9,713 bases of DNA from NCBI GenBank assembly GCA_900545995.1, contig URBM01000073.1, forward strand, positions 1-9,713, given 5' to 3'. The translations under genes and the position numbers were made by a program. How positions within the stretch are numbered: position 1 is the stretch's first letter; every line of letters begins with the position of its first letter. Source of the DNA: an uncultured Collinsella sp. (lineage in GTDB: Bacteria > Actinomycetota > Coriobacteriia > Coriobacteriales > Coriobacteriaceae). This document shows positions 1 through 6,670 of this stretch, one piece after another. Under the pieces are notes generated by a model. That model saw only the letters and a program-made list of their open reading frames with translations. It was not told the DNA's origin and searched no databases.

Positions 1-1
1 G

Positions 2-769
2 GCCCGCAAGGACGAGCTGGGCGTTGACGGTGCCTTCACTTCCGCCGGTATGGATGACTCCTCCAGCTGGCGCTACACCACGCACCTCGCCAACCTCCCG
101 CTCTACTACGAGTTCGAGAAGGAGCACAATCAGGAGGACGACGAGATCAAGGGCGAGTATCTCGACAACTTTAAGCAGATCTTCGACCTGTATATCACCG
201 ACTCCACCTGCGATCCTTCGCAGCTCGCCTCCAAGACCGGTGACGACGCCACCAACGAGTTCGCAACCGGCAAGGCCGTCTTCTACCAGAACGGCTCTTG
301 GGCCTACGCCGACCTCACCAAGGCCGGTATGACCGACGACCAGCTCGGCATGCTGCCGATCTACATCGGCGTCGACGGCGAGGAGAACCAGGGCCTGTGC
401 TCCGGCGGCGAGAACTACTGGTGCGTCAGCTCCCAGGCTTCCGAGGATGCCCAGAAGGCCACCGAGGACTTCATGTATTGGTGCGTCACTTCTGACACCG
501 CCACCAGCATCATCGCTGACAAGATGGGTCTGACCGCCCCGTTCAAGAGCGCTAAGGAGACCACCAACGTCTTCTCGCAGCAGGCCGTTGCTATGGCCAA
601 GGACGGCAAGAAGACCGTTGCTTGGGACTTCGTTTACATCCCCTCTGAGGAGTGGAAGAAGAACCTCAAGCAGGCTCTCATCGCTTATGCTGCCGACAAC
701 ACCAAGTGGGACGGCGTCAAGAACGCCTTCGTCGATGGCTGGAAGACCGAGAAGGCTGCTTCCGAGTAA
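2..769 (+). CDS. Carbohydrate ABC transporter solute-binding protein (C-terminal part, 5' end outside window)
   Basis: The reading frame is open from base 2 and runs 255 codons to a TAA stop, so the start, signal peptide and probable lipobox lie upstream of the window. The Met codon at 50 is internal because coding continues smoothly before it (ARKDELGVDGAFTSAGM). The protein looks like an extracytoplasmic sugar-binding protein of the MalE/MsmE/UgpB type: GKAVFYQNGSWAYADL and the late AWDFVYIPSEEWKKNLKQAL region are typical of this family, as is the run of aromatic residues (Trp and Tyr) that usually stacks on sugar rings. It would deliver an oligosaccharide to the two permeases encoded just downstream. 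The sugar cannot be read from the sequence. Maltodextrin is inferred from the nearby malQ and glgP. Confidence in the family is high and in the substrate moderate. Confidence 0.9.
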   Translation, partial: ARKDELGVDGAFTSAGMDDSSSWRYTTHLANLPLYYEFEKEHNQEDDEIKGEYLDNFKQIFDLYITDSTCDPSQLASKTGDDATNEFATGKAVFYQNGSWAYADLTKAGMTDDQLGMLPIYIGVDGEENQGLCSGGENYWCVSSQASEDAQKATEDFMYWCVTSDTATSIIADKMGLTAPFKSAKETTNVFSQQAVAMAKDGKKTVAWDFVYIPSEEWKKNLKQALIAYAADNTKWDGVKNAFVDGWKTEKAASE

Positions 770-800
770 GCAGTTGCTGCCCAAGCTATCTGATTAGCGA

Positions 801-836
801 CAGGGGGCGGGCAGACGTAGGTTTGCCCGCCCCCTG
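801..836 (+). promoter_or_regulatory. Intercistronic GC-rich hairpin after the binding-protein gene
   Basis: A perfect 13-bp inverted repeat, CAGGGGGCGGGCA at 801-813 and its complement at 824-836, encloses a 10-nt loop. It lies between the binding-protein stop and the ribosome binding site of the first permease. It is followed by CATATTGAAAGG with no U-run, so it is unlikely to be a full intrinsic terminator. Hairpins in this position of sugar ABC operons are known to protect the upstream mRNA from 3' exonucleases and to reduce transcription of the permeases, giving excess binding protein. That role here is inferred from position. Confidence 0.75.
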
Positions 837-856
837 CATATTGAAAGGACCCTTCT

Positions 857-1711
857 ATGGGCAAAGCACTCAAACGCTGGTGGCCGCTCTTTATGCTGCC
901 CACGTGCCTGGCGTTTATGATCGGGTTCGTGATTCCCTTTATCCAGGGTTTCTATCTCTCGTTCTGCCAGTTTATTACCATCAATAACGCGCACTTTGTC
1001 GGTATCGAGAACTACGTGCGCGCACTGACCGACCCGCAGTTCTCCACGTCGTTCTTCTTTACCGTGGCGTTTGCCTTCCTGTCGACGGTGCTTATCAACG
1101 TGATCGCGCTGGCCATTGCGCAGGCGCTCACTCGCAAGGCGCTCAAGGGCACCAACATCTTCCGTACGATTTTCTTTATGCCTAACCTGATTGGCGGCAT
1201 TGTACTGGGTTACATTTGGCAGATTCTGATCAACTGCCTGCTCTCCAACGTGGGTGCCCAGCTTATCGCCCTCAACTCCGCCGCTGGCTTCTGGGGCCTT
1301 ATCATCCTGACCCTGTGGCAACAGGTCGGCTACATGATGATCATCTACATCGCCGGTCTGCAGTCCATTCCGTCTGACTACATCGAGGCCGCCAAGGTCG
1401 ATGGCGCTACGGCATGGCAGACGTTTTGGAAGGTTAAGATCCCCAACCTGATGCCGACCATCACCATCTGCCTGTTCCTGTCCATCACCAACGGCTTTAA
1501 GCTGTTCGACCAGAACCTCGCCCTTACCGGTGGCGCCCCGGCGCACTCCACCGAGATGCTCGCCCTGAACATCTACAACACGTTCTATTCGCGTGCCGGC
1601 ATAGCATGGCAGGGCATTGGCCAGGCCAAGGCAGTTATCTTCTGCATCCTGGTTGTCGCTATTTCTATGATCCAGCTTAAGGCCACGAGGTCCAAGGAGG
1701 TGCAGCAGTAA
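857..1711 (+). CDS. MalF-type sugar ABC transporter permease
   Basis: A 284-residue integral membrane protein with about six hydrophobic segments (for example residues 11-35, 68-92, 105-126, 145-168, 202-222 and 258-275). The conserved EAA loop that docks on the ATPase is clear: YIEAAKVDGATAWQTFWKVK, with Glu177-Ala-Ala and Gly183. It is preceded by the family signature IYIAGLQSIP at about 163-172. The length matches the short MsmF/LacF/UgpA class rather than E. coli MalF, which has extra N-terminal helices and a large periplasmic loop. The start is supported by GAAAGGA at 843-849, seven bases before the ATG. The gene sits 87 bp after the binding-protein gene, and its stop overlaps the start of the second permease. 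It should form half of the membrane channel. The substrate is inferred from the neighbourhood only. Confidence 0.95.
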   Translation: MGKALKRWWPLFMLPTCLAFMIGFVIPFIQGFYLSFCQFITINNAHFVGIENYVRALTDPQFSTSFFFTVAFAFLSTVLINVIALAIAQALTRKALKGTNIFRTIFFMPNLIGGIVLGYIWQILINCLLSNVGAQLIALNSAAGFWGLIILTLWQQVGYMMIIYIAGLQSIPSDYIEAAKVDGATAWQTFWKVKIPNLMPTITICLFLSITNGFKLFDQNLALTGGAPAHSTEMLALNIYNTFYSRAGIAWQGIGQAKAVIFCILVVAISMIQLKATRSKEVQQ

Positions 1712-2550
1712 TGAAACGCGATAAGGCTATCAACCGCGCGCTCTCGATCTTCTTTACGATCCTGTCGCTCGCATGGATCTACCCCGTGTTCATGATTGCG
1801 CTCAATTCCTTTAAGAAAGCGACCGCAATCAGCACCACCACGGCGTTCGATCTGCTCACGCCCGAGACGTTCAACGGCCTCGCAAACTACGTGCACGCTC
1901 TGAACGAGCAGGGCTTTGCCTCGGCGTTTATGTACTCGCTTATCATCACGGTCACGTCGGTCGTGCTGATTCTGGTGTGCTGCTCCATGTGCGCTTGGTA
2001 CGTGGTGCGCGTCAACAGCAAGATCTCGAACTTCTTCTATTACCTGTTCGTCTTCTCGATGGTCGTACCGTTCCAGATGCTCATGTTCACGCTGTCCAAC
2101 CTCGCGGACCGCATCGGCTTTAACACGCCGTTTAACATCTGCTTCATCTACCTTGGTTTTGGCGCGGGCCTCGCGGTCTTTATGTTCGCCGGCTTCGTCA
2201 AGAACATCCCGCTCGAGATTGAGGAAGCGGCCATGATCGACGGCTGCAACCCGGTCCAAGTGTTCTTTAAGATTGTCCTTCCCATTATGAAGCCCACCTA
2301 TCTTTCGGTCGGCATCCTTGAGACCATGTGGGTCTGGAACGACTATCTGCTGCCCTACCTTACGCTCGACTCCACCAAGTACAAGACCATTCCTATCTTG
2401 ATCCAGTACTTCCGTGGCGGCTATGGCCACGTCGAGCTCGGCCCCATGATGGCGTGCATCATGATGGTCGTCATCCCCATCGTCATCATGTACATCTTCT
2501 GCCAGAAGTACATCATCGACGGTGTGGTGGCAGGTGCCGTCAAGGGCTGA
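1711..2550 (+). CDS. MalG-type sugar ABC transporter permease
   Basis: A 279-residue membrane protein, partner of the preceding permease. The last base of the upstream TAA is the first base of this ATG (TAATG), so the two are translationally coupled. AAGGAGG at 1694-1700, inside the end of the upstream gene, is the ribosome binding site. The EAA loop is EIEEAAMIDGCNPVQVFFKI with Glu172-Ala-Ala and Gly178. WNDYLLP at about 209-215 and the C-terminal QKYIIDGVVAGAVKG are hallmarks of MalG/MsmG/LacG permeases. Six hydrophobic segments are visible, the first at about residues 11-32. A run of cysteines (VCCSMC at 89-94) in the second helix is slightly unusual but does not touch a known functional motif. 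The length is normal for the family. Confidence 0.95.
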   Translation: MKRDKAINRALSIFFTILSLAWIYPVFMIALNSFKKATAISTTTAFDLLTPETFNGLANYVHALNEQGFASAFMYSLIITVTSVVLILVCCSMCAWYVVRVNSKISNFFYYLFVFSMVVPFQMLMFTLSNLADRIGFNTPFNICFIYLGFGAGLAVFMFAGFVKNIPLEIEEAAMIDGCNPVQVFFKIVLPIMKPTYLSVGILETMWVWNDYLLPYLTLDSTKYKTIPILIQYFRGGYGHVELGPMMACIMMVVIPIVIMYIFCQKYIIDGVVAGAVKG

Positions 2551-2575
2551 TGCCGTAACTGTTTTGCAAGTTTTG

Positions 2576-2600
2576 GCGGCGCCTCTCAGCGCGGCGCCGC
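2576..2600 (+). promoter_or_regulatory. Hairpin between the second permease gene and the ATPase gene
   Basis: GCGGCGCC at 2576-2583 pairs perfectly with GGCGCCGC at 2593-2600 around a 9-nt loop. It is followed by GTATCGAAAGG, which contains the ATPase ribosome binding site, and there is no U-run. It may act as an mRNA stability or attenuation element within the operon, or it may slow access to the ribosome binding site five bases downstream. The function is inferred. Confidence 0.5.
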
Positions 2601-2618
2601 GTATCGAAAGGTAAAGAC

Positions 2619-3818
2619 ATGGCCGAGATCGTTCTCAAACATGTTCAGAAGGTGTATCCCAACAACGAGTCAAAAAAGAAGGGCTTCTTTGGCAAAAAGA
2701 AGAAGACCGAGGAGAAGAAGCACAACCTCAAGGTTACCGAGGACGGTGTGCTCGCTGTAGAGGACTTCAACCTCACCGTTCACGACCAGGAGTTCATCGT
2801 CCTCGTTGGCCCTTCTGGCTGCGGTAAGTCCACGACGATGCGCATGGTCGCCGGCCTGGAGGACATCACCTCCGGCGATGTGTTCATCGATGGCAAGCGC
2901 GTCAACGACGTGGCGCCCAAGGACCGCGACATCGCCATGGTGTTCCAGAGTTATGCTCTGTACCCCAATATGACGGTGTACGAGAACATGGCGTTTACGC
3001 TTGAGCTCAAGAAGGTCCCCAAGGACGAGATCGACCGCAAGGTTCGCTCCGCTGCCGAGATCCTGGGTATTACCGAGTACCTCGACCGTAAGCCCAAGGC
3101 GCTCTCTGGCGGCCAGCGCCAGCGCGTCGCCATCGGCCGCGCCATCGTGCGTGACCCCAAGGTCTTCCTGATGGACGAGCCGCTGTCCAACCTGGATGCC
3201 AAGCTTCGTAACCAGATGCGCGCCGAGCTCATTAAGCTGCGTCACGAGATCAAGGGCACCTTCATCTACGTTACCCACGACCAGACCGAGGCTATGACCC
3301 TCGGCGACCGCATCGTGGTCATGAAGGACGGCGTCGTCCAGCAGATCGCCACGCCGCAGGAGGTCTTCAACCATCCCGCGAACATCTTCGTCGCCGGCTT
3401 CATCGGCGTGCCGCAGATGAACTTCTTCGATGCCCAGCTGGTGCGCTCGGGCAACGGCTTTACCGTCAAGACCGAGGATATGAACGTGGCGCTCGCCCCG
3501 GAGACTTGCGCTCAGCTTGCCCTCAACTGGGACGGCGGCGACGTGAAGGAGATTACGGCCGGCGTGCGCCCCGAGCAGATCCTGCTTGCCGACAAGGGCG
3601 AGGAGGGTGCGCTCCAGGGCACCGTCGAGGTGACCGAGCTCATGGGCTCGACCGAGCATGTCCACGTGACCGCTCCCGACGGCCAGTTTGTCCTGATTAT
3701 CCCCGTCGTCGACCTCGAGGCCAAGGGCGCGCTCAAGGCTGGCGACCCCATCTGGTTCAAGTTCGAGAAGAACGCGACTCATCTCTTCGATAAGGTGTCT
3801 GGCAAGAACCTTATCTAG
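2619..3818 (+). CDS. MsmX/UgpC/MalK-type sugar ABC transporter ATP-binding protein
   Basis: A 399-residue ATPase that would power the importer encoded upstream. Motifs in order: Walker A GPSGCGKST (64-72), Q-loop Gln110 in MVFQSYALYP, signature LSGGQRQR (162-169), Walker B VFLMDEP (182-188), D-loop SNLDA (190-194) and switch His220 in YVTHDQTEA. The C-terminal third (about 240-399) is the OB-fold regulatory domain of this subfamily, including AGVRPEQILL and the closing GKNLI region. The start is supported by GAAAGG at 2606-2611, seven bases upstream. A Lys/Glu-rich insertion of about 25 residues (roughly 19-43, with KKGFFGKKKKTEEKK) splits strand 1 (VLKHVQKVYPN) from the region before Walker A. 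ATPases of this type often serve several sugar importers in one cell, so this one may not be dedicated to its neighbours. Confidence 0.96.
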   Translation: MAEIVLKHVQKVYPNNESKKKGFFGKKKKTEEKKHNLKVTEDGVLAVEDFNLTVHDQEFIVLVGPSGCGKSTTMRMVAGLEDITSGDVFIDGKRVNDVAPKDRDIAMVFQSYALYPNMTVYENMAFTLELKKVPKDEIDRKVRSAAEILGITEYLDRKPKALSGGQRQRVAIGRAIVRDPKVFLMDEPLSNLDAKLRNQMRAELIKLRHEIKGTFIYVTHDQTEAMTLGDRIVVMKDGVVQQIATPQEVFNHPANIFVAGFIGVPQMNFFDAQLVRSGNGFTVKTEDMNVALAPETCAQLALNWDGGDVKEITAGVRPEQILLADKGEEGALQGTVEVTELMGSTEHVHVTAPDGQFVLIIPVVDLEAKGALKAGDPIWFKFEKNATHLFDKVSGKNLI

Positions 3819-3848
3819 GCCCGGTGCATCCAGGCCCTCCCTTTGGGC

Positions 3849-3880
3849 GACTGCGGCTTTGCCATCCTTTTGCCGCGGTC
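3849..3880 (+). terminator. Weak hairpin just before the main terminator
   Basis: GACTGCGGC at 3849-3857 pairs with GCCGCGGTC at 3872-3880, a 9-bp stem with one G.U pair and a 14-nt loop. It lacks a U-run and lies six bases before the much stronger terminator stem. The pair could act as a tandem stop or as a 3' end protector for the importer transcript. Confidence 0.4.
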
Positions 3881-3886
3881 ACATAT

Positions 3887-3930
3887 AAGGCTCCCCTCCC
3901 GTCCACTGGGCGAGAGGGGAGCCTTTCTTT
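3887..3930 (+). terminator. Intrinsic terminator of the sugar importer operon
   Basis: AAGGCTCCCCTC at 3887-3898 pairs perfectly with GAGGGGAGCCTT at 3914-3925 (12 bp, 15-nt loop) and is followed by TCTTT. It is 68 bp after the ATPase stop and ends the + strand operon. The stem begins with AA on the left, so the element has some bidirectional potential. Confidence 0.88.
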
Positions 3931-3957
3931 GTGTTGGGACTGTCTGGCCGGTCGTTT

Positions 3958-4014
3958 GTCTCGATCTGTAACGGATAGGGCCGATTTCGGACGTTAGATG
4001 TTACAGATCGAGAC
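3958..4014. repeat. Palindromic element copy 1
   Basis: Arms GTCTCGATCTGTAAC (3958-3972) and GTTACAGATCGAGAC (4000-4014) are perfect 15-bp inverted repeats. The 27-nt spacer contains the mini-palindrome CCGATTTCGG at 3981-3990. This is the best-preserved copy and the most useful query for a genome search. Confidence 0.92.
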
Positions 4015-4037
4015 GGTTCCGCTGAGCTAACCATTTC

Positions 4038-4094
4038 ATCTAAATCTGTAACACCAAAGGCGAATTTCACCTGCTTGATGTTACAGATTGAGAT
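4038..4094. repeat. Palindromic element copy 2
   Basis: Arms ATCTAAATCTGTAAC (4038-4052) and GTTACAGATTGAGAT (4080-4094) pair over 14 of 15 positions. The only mismatch is arm position 5. The spacer is again 27 nt. Its centre, GGCGAATTTCACC at 4059-4071, is an imperfect palindrome with one mismatch. Two arm positions differ from copy 1 on both sides, so the pairing is kept. Confidence 0.88.
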
Positions 4095-4118
4095 AAACCC
4101 GAGGGGAGGGGCCGGTAT

Positions 4119-4175
4119 GTCTCAATCTGTAACGGCTGGGACCGTTTTGGTTGAGTAGTTGTTATGGATCGAGAT
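4119..4175. repeat. Palindromic element copy 3 (diverged right arm)
   Basis: Arms GTCTCAATCTGTAAC (4119-4133) and GTTATGGATCGAGAT (4161-4175) flank a 27-nt spacer. Three positions become G.U pairs if read as + strand RNA, and one (position 6, A and C) is a mismatch. The spacer centre ACCGTTTTGGT (4141-4151) keeps a 3-bp mini-palindrome. The sequence before it (GGCCGGTATGTCTC) resembles that before copy 1 (GGCCGGTCGTTTGTCTC), so the homology may extend left of the arm. Confidence 0.82.
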
Positions 4176-4214
4176 TGTTTGGCCGAGTCGGATCACAGGG
4201 TAACGTGCGGGCAC

Positions 4215-4247
4215 AAAAAACGGAGCCGTGTTGCCACGACTCCGTTT
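4215..4247 (-). terminator. Intrinsic terminator of glgP
   Basis: On the - strand, AAACGGAG and CGTG pair with CACG and CTCCGTTT around a 4-nt loop with one internal mismatch (4226 opposite 4239). The stem runs into a U-run given by the six A residues at 4215-4220. It is 28 bp past the glgP stop and faces the terminator of the importer operon across the repeat array. Confidence 0.88.
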
Positions 4248-4274
4248 CTCAAGAGGATGGGTAAGGGGAATGAG

Positions 4275-6542
4275 CTAGCTCAGGTGCCAGATCTCGTCGT
4301 TGTACTGGGAGATCGTACGGTCGGACGAGAAGGTGCCGGCGTTGGCGATATTGATGAGCGCCTTGCGCATCCAGGCGTCCTGGTCCTCGTAGTCGGCCAG
4401 CACGCGCTCCTTGGTCTGGATGTACTCCTCAATGTCGAGCAGGGCCATAAACCAGTCCTTGCCCTTAATGTCGTCGTGCAGGCGCTGCAGGCGCTCGGCG
4501 TTGCCGGTTGCCATAAAGGCCGGGTTGGTGATGAAGTCCACCAGCAGTTTAATGCCGGGCTTGCGGTAGAGCGCACCGGCGTTGTAGGTGCCGTCGGCGT
4601 AGAGCTGCTCGACCTGTTTGGACGAGGCGCCAAAGGTATAGATGTTCTCGTCGCCCACGAGCTCGGCAATCTCCACGTTGGCACCGTCGAGCGTGCACAG
4701 GGTTAGGGCGCCGTTGAGCATGAACTTCATGTTGGAGGTGCCGCTCGCCTCCTTGGAGGCCAGGCTGATCTGCTCGGAGATGTCAGCGGCGGGGATCACG
4801 CGCTCGGCGGCGGTGACGTTGTAGTTCTCGATCATGACAACCTGCAGGTAGGGAGCCACGTCGGGGTCGTTTGCAATCCACTGCGACAGCGTCAGGATCA
4901 GATGGATGATGTCCTGCGCGATAGTGTAGGCAGGCGCCGCCTTGCCGCCAAAGATGATGGTGACAGGGTGCTTAGGCCTGTTGCCGTTCTTGATATCGAA
5001 GTACTTCCAGATGATGTAGAGCGCGAGCATCTGCTGACGCTTGTACTCGTGGATGCGCTTGACCTGGACGTCGATGATGGCGTTGGAGGGAATGGTCACG
5101 CCCTGCTCGAGCGCCATGAACTGGCGCATGATGGCCTTGGCCTCGACCTTGGTGGCGGCCAGGCGCTCAAGAACGTCCTTGTCGTCGGCGAACTTGGCGA
5201 GTTTGCTCAGATCGCCGGTGCTGCGCCAGTCGGTGCCGATTACATCGTCGAGCAGGCTGGCGAGCGCGGGGTTGGCCCCATGGATCCAGCGGCGGAAGGT
5301 GATGCCGTTGGTCTTGTTGGAGAACTTCTCGGGATAGATCTCGTAGAACGGATGAAGCTCGGTGTCCTCCAGGATCTTGGTGTGGAGGGCGGCTACGCCG
5401 TTGATGGAGAAGCCAAAGTGGATGTCCATGTGGGCCATGTGGACGGTGTCGTGCTCGTCGATGATGGCGACGCGCGGGTCATCGTGCTCGGCCTTCGCGA
5501 TCTCATCGAGCTTGACGATAATGTCGGCGATGGCAGGGGAGACCTTCCGCAGGCTGGTGAGCGGCCACTTCTCGAGCGCCTCGGCAAGAATCGTGTGGTT
5601 AGTGTAAGCGACCATGGAGCGTACGATGGTCACGGCCTCGTCAAACTCGATGCCATGCTCAGTGGTGAGCAGGCGAATGAGCTCGGGGATGACCATGGTG
5701 GGGTGCGTGTCGTTGATCTGGACAACGGCGTAATCGGCCAGATCGTGCAGGTTGCTGCCGCGCTCGACGGCCTCGTCGATCAGGAGCTGGGCGGCGTTGC
5801 TCACCATGAAGTATTCCTGGTAGATGCGAAGTAGGCGGCCCTGCTCGTCGGAATCGTCGGGGTAGAGGAACAACGTGAGGTTCTTGGCGATCTCGGTCTT
5901 GTCGAAGTCGATGGAGCTGCCGGGGACCAGGCCGTCGTCGACGCTCGCCAGGTCGAACAGGCGCAGGCGGTTCTTGGTGGGCTGGCCGTAACCGGGCACA
6001 TCGATGTTGACGAGCTTGGAAGTAACGGCAAAATCGCCGAACTCGACGGTGTAGGAGCGGTCATCGTCGACTAGGATGTCCTGCTCACCGAGCCACTCGT
6101 CGGGGACGGCCTTCTGCTGGTTGTCGACAAAGCGCTGACGGAACAGACCGTAGTGATAGTTGAGGCCCACGCCATCGCCGGTCAAGCCCAGCGTGGCGAT
6201 GGAATCCAGGAAGCATGCGGCCAAGCGGCCCAGGCCGCCGTTGCCGAGTGACGGCTCGACCTCGAATTCCTCGATCTTGTTGAGGTCGTGGCCTGCGGCG
6301 GTGAGCTGGTCCTTAACCTCGTCGTAGATGCCGAGGTCGATCATGTCGTTGATGAGCAGCTTGCCGATCAAAAATTCGGCGGAAATGTAATAGAGCTTTT
6401 TCTTGCCGTTGTTGAGCGGGCAGGTGGCAGAGCGCTCCTGCACGAGTTTGACCAGCAGCTTGTAAATGCGACGGTCGTCGAGCTGCTCGAGCGAGGTGCC
6501 AAAAGACTGCTCGGCGAGTTCCATGAGGTTAATTTGGGGCAT
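4275..6542 (-). CDS. glgP: Glycogen/starch/alpha-glucan phosphorylase
   Basis: A 755-residue cytoplasmic GT35 enzyme that uses phosphate to release glucose 1-phosphate from the non-reducing ends of alpha-1,4-glucans, with pyridoxal phosphate as cofactor. The cofactor lysine is Lys606 in ASGTSNMKFMLNG. Other family signatures are SAEFLIGKLLIND (54-66), EPSLGNGGLGRLAACFLDS (96-114), GVGLNYHYGLFRQRF (124-138), NDTHPTM (277-283), NKTNGITFRRW (409-419), KRIHEYKRQ (495-503) and GGKAAPAY (532-539). It is shorter than the roughly 800-850 residues of E. coli or animal enzymes, as in many Gram-positive homologues with a trimmed N-terminus, and no catalytic block is missing. I chose the ATG at 6542 because AGGAG lies five bases before it. 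An in-frame ATG at 6569 adds nine residues but has no ribosome binding site. It follows malQ by 128 bp on the same strand, probably in the same operon. Confidence 0.96.
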   Translation of the reverse strand: MPQINLMELAEQSFGTSLEQLDDRRIYKLLVKLVQERSATCPLNNGKKKLYYISAEFLIGKLLINDMIDLGIYDEVKDQLTAAGHDLNKIEEFEVEPSLGNGGLGRLAACFLDSIATLGLTGDGVGLNYHYGLFRQRFVDNQQKAVPDEWLGEQDILVDDDRSYTVEFGDFAVTSKLVNIDVPGYGQPTKNRLRLFDLASVDDGLVPGSSIDFDKTEIAKNLTLFLYPDDSDEQGRLLRIYQEYFMVSNAAQLLIDEAVERGSNLHDLADYAVVQINDTHPTMVIPELIRLLTTEHGIEFDEAVTIVRSMVAYTNHTILAEALEKWPLTSLRKVSPAIADIIVKLDEIAKAEHDDPRVAIIDEHDTVHMAHMDIHFGFSINGVAALHTKILEDTELHPFYEIYPEKFSNKTNGITFRRWIHGANPALASLLDDVIGTDWRSTGDLSKLAKFADDKDVLERLAATKVEAKAIMRQFMALEQGVTIPSNAIIDVQVKRIHEYKRQQMLALYIIWKYFDIKNGNRPKHPVTIIFGGKAAPAYTIAQDIIHLILTLSQWIANDPDVAPYLQVVMIENYNVTAAERVIPAADISEQISLASKEASGTSNMKFMLNGALTLCTLDGANVEIAELVGDENIYTFGASSKQVEQLYADGTYNAGALYRKPGIKLLVDFITNPAFMATGNAERLQRLHDDIKGKDWFMALLDIEEYIQTKERVLADYEDQDAWMRKALINIANAGTFSSDRTISQYNDEIWHLS

Positions 6543-6588
6543 GTTTTCTCCTGTGATGGGTTGTTTCATGTCTGCAATTCATAAGAAG

Positions 6589-6622
6589 CCCGCGCGAGGG
6601 GATTGGGGTGGCCTCGCGCGGG
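6589..6622 (-). promoter_or_regulatory. Intercistronic hairpin between malQ and glgP
   Basis: CCCGCGCGAGG at 6589-6599 and its perfect complement at 6612-6622 form an 11-bp GC stem with a 12-nt loop. Read on the - strand it is followed by CTTCTTATG, a poor U-run. It is therefore either a leaky terminator after malQ or a stability hairpin that sets the malQ to glgP ratio. No convincing separate promoter for glgP is visible between it and the start codon. Confidence 0.65.
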
Positions 6623-6670
6623 AAAAGCAAGCGCGTCCGCACGGTGGGGAGGGGCCGGGCGCGGTAGCTC

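Larger units (their letters stand above)
3958..4175. repeat. Array of three 57-bp palindromic elements (15-27-15 architecture)
   Basis: Three copies start at 3958, 4038 and 4119, an 80-81 bp period. Each has a left arm close to GTCTCGATCTGTAAC, a spacer of exactly 27 nt, and a right arm close to GTTACAGATCGAGAC. The copies are separated by 23 and 24 nt. The spacers also resemble each other (all have TTT at spacer positions 13-15, C at 9 and G at 7 and 25), and each has a small palindrome near its centre. The array sits between two facing transcription terminators, the usual home of REP- or BIME-like elements. Alternatives are an array of dimeric protein-binding sites or structured RNA. I do not recognise the family. 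The existence of the repeats is certain and their function unknown. Confidence 0.9.

Noticed and set aside
1585..2430. - strand open frame (281 codons) opposite the second permease
   Set aside because: The + strand frame has six membrane segments and the EAA loop. The reverse frame is highly charged with no family likeness.
2670..3782. - strand open frame (370 codons) opposite the ABC ATPase gene
   Set aside because: Shadow of a gene with all ABC motifs. The translation is an artefact-like Leu/Val/Asp/His mixture.
3958..4175. CRISPR array
   Set aside because: The repeated arms are inverted within each unit rather than direct, they are only 15 nt, and the 27-nt spacers resemble each other. 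No cas genes are present.
4902..5834. + strand open frame (310 codons) opposite glgP
   Set aside because: Antisense shadow of the phosphorylase. There is no ribosome binding site and no recognisable domain, and the glgP frame explains the region fully.
6543..6569. Upstream ATG of glgP at 6569
   Set aside because: There is no ribosome binding site before it. The downstream ATG at 6542 has AGGAG at five bases.
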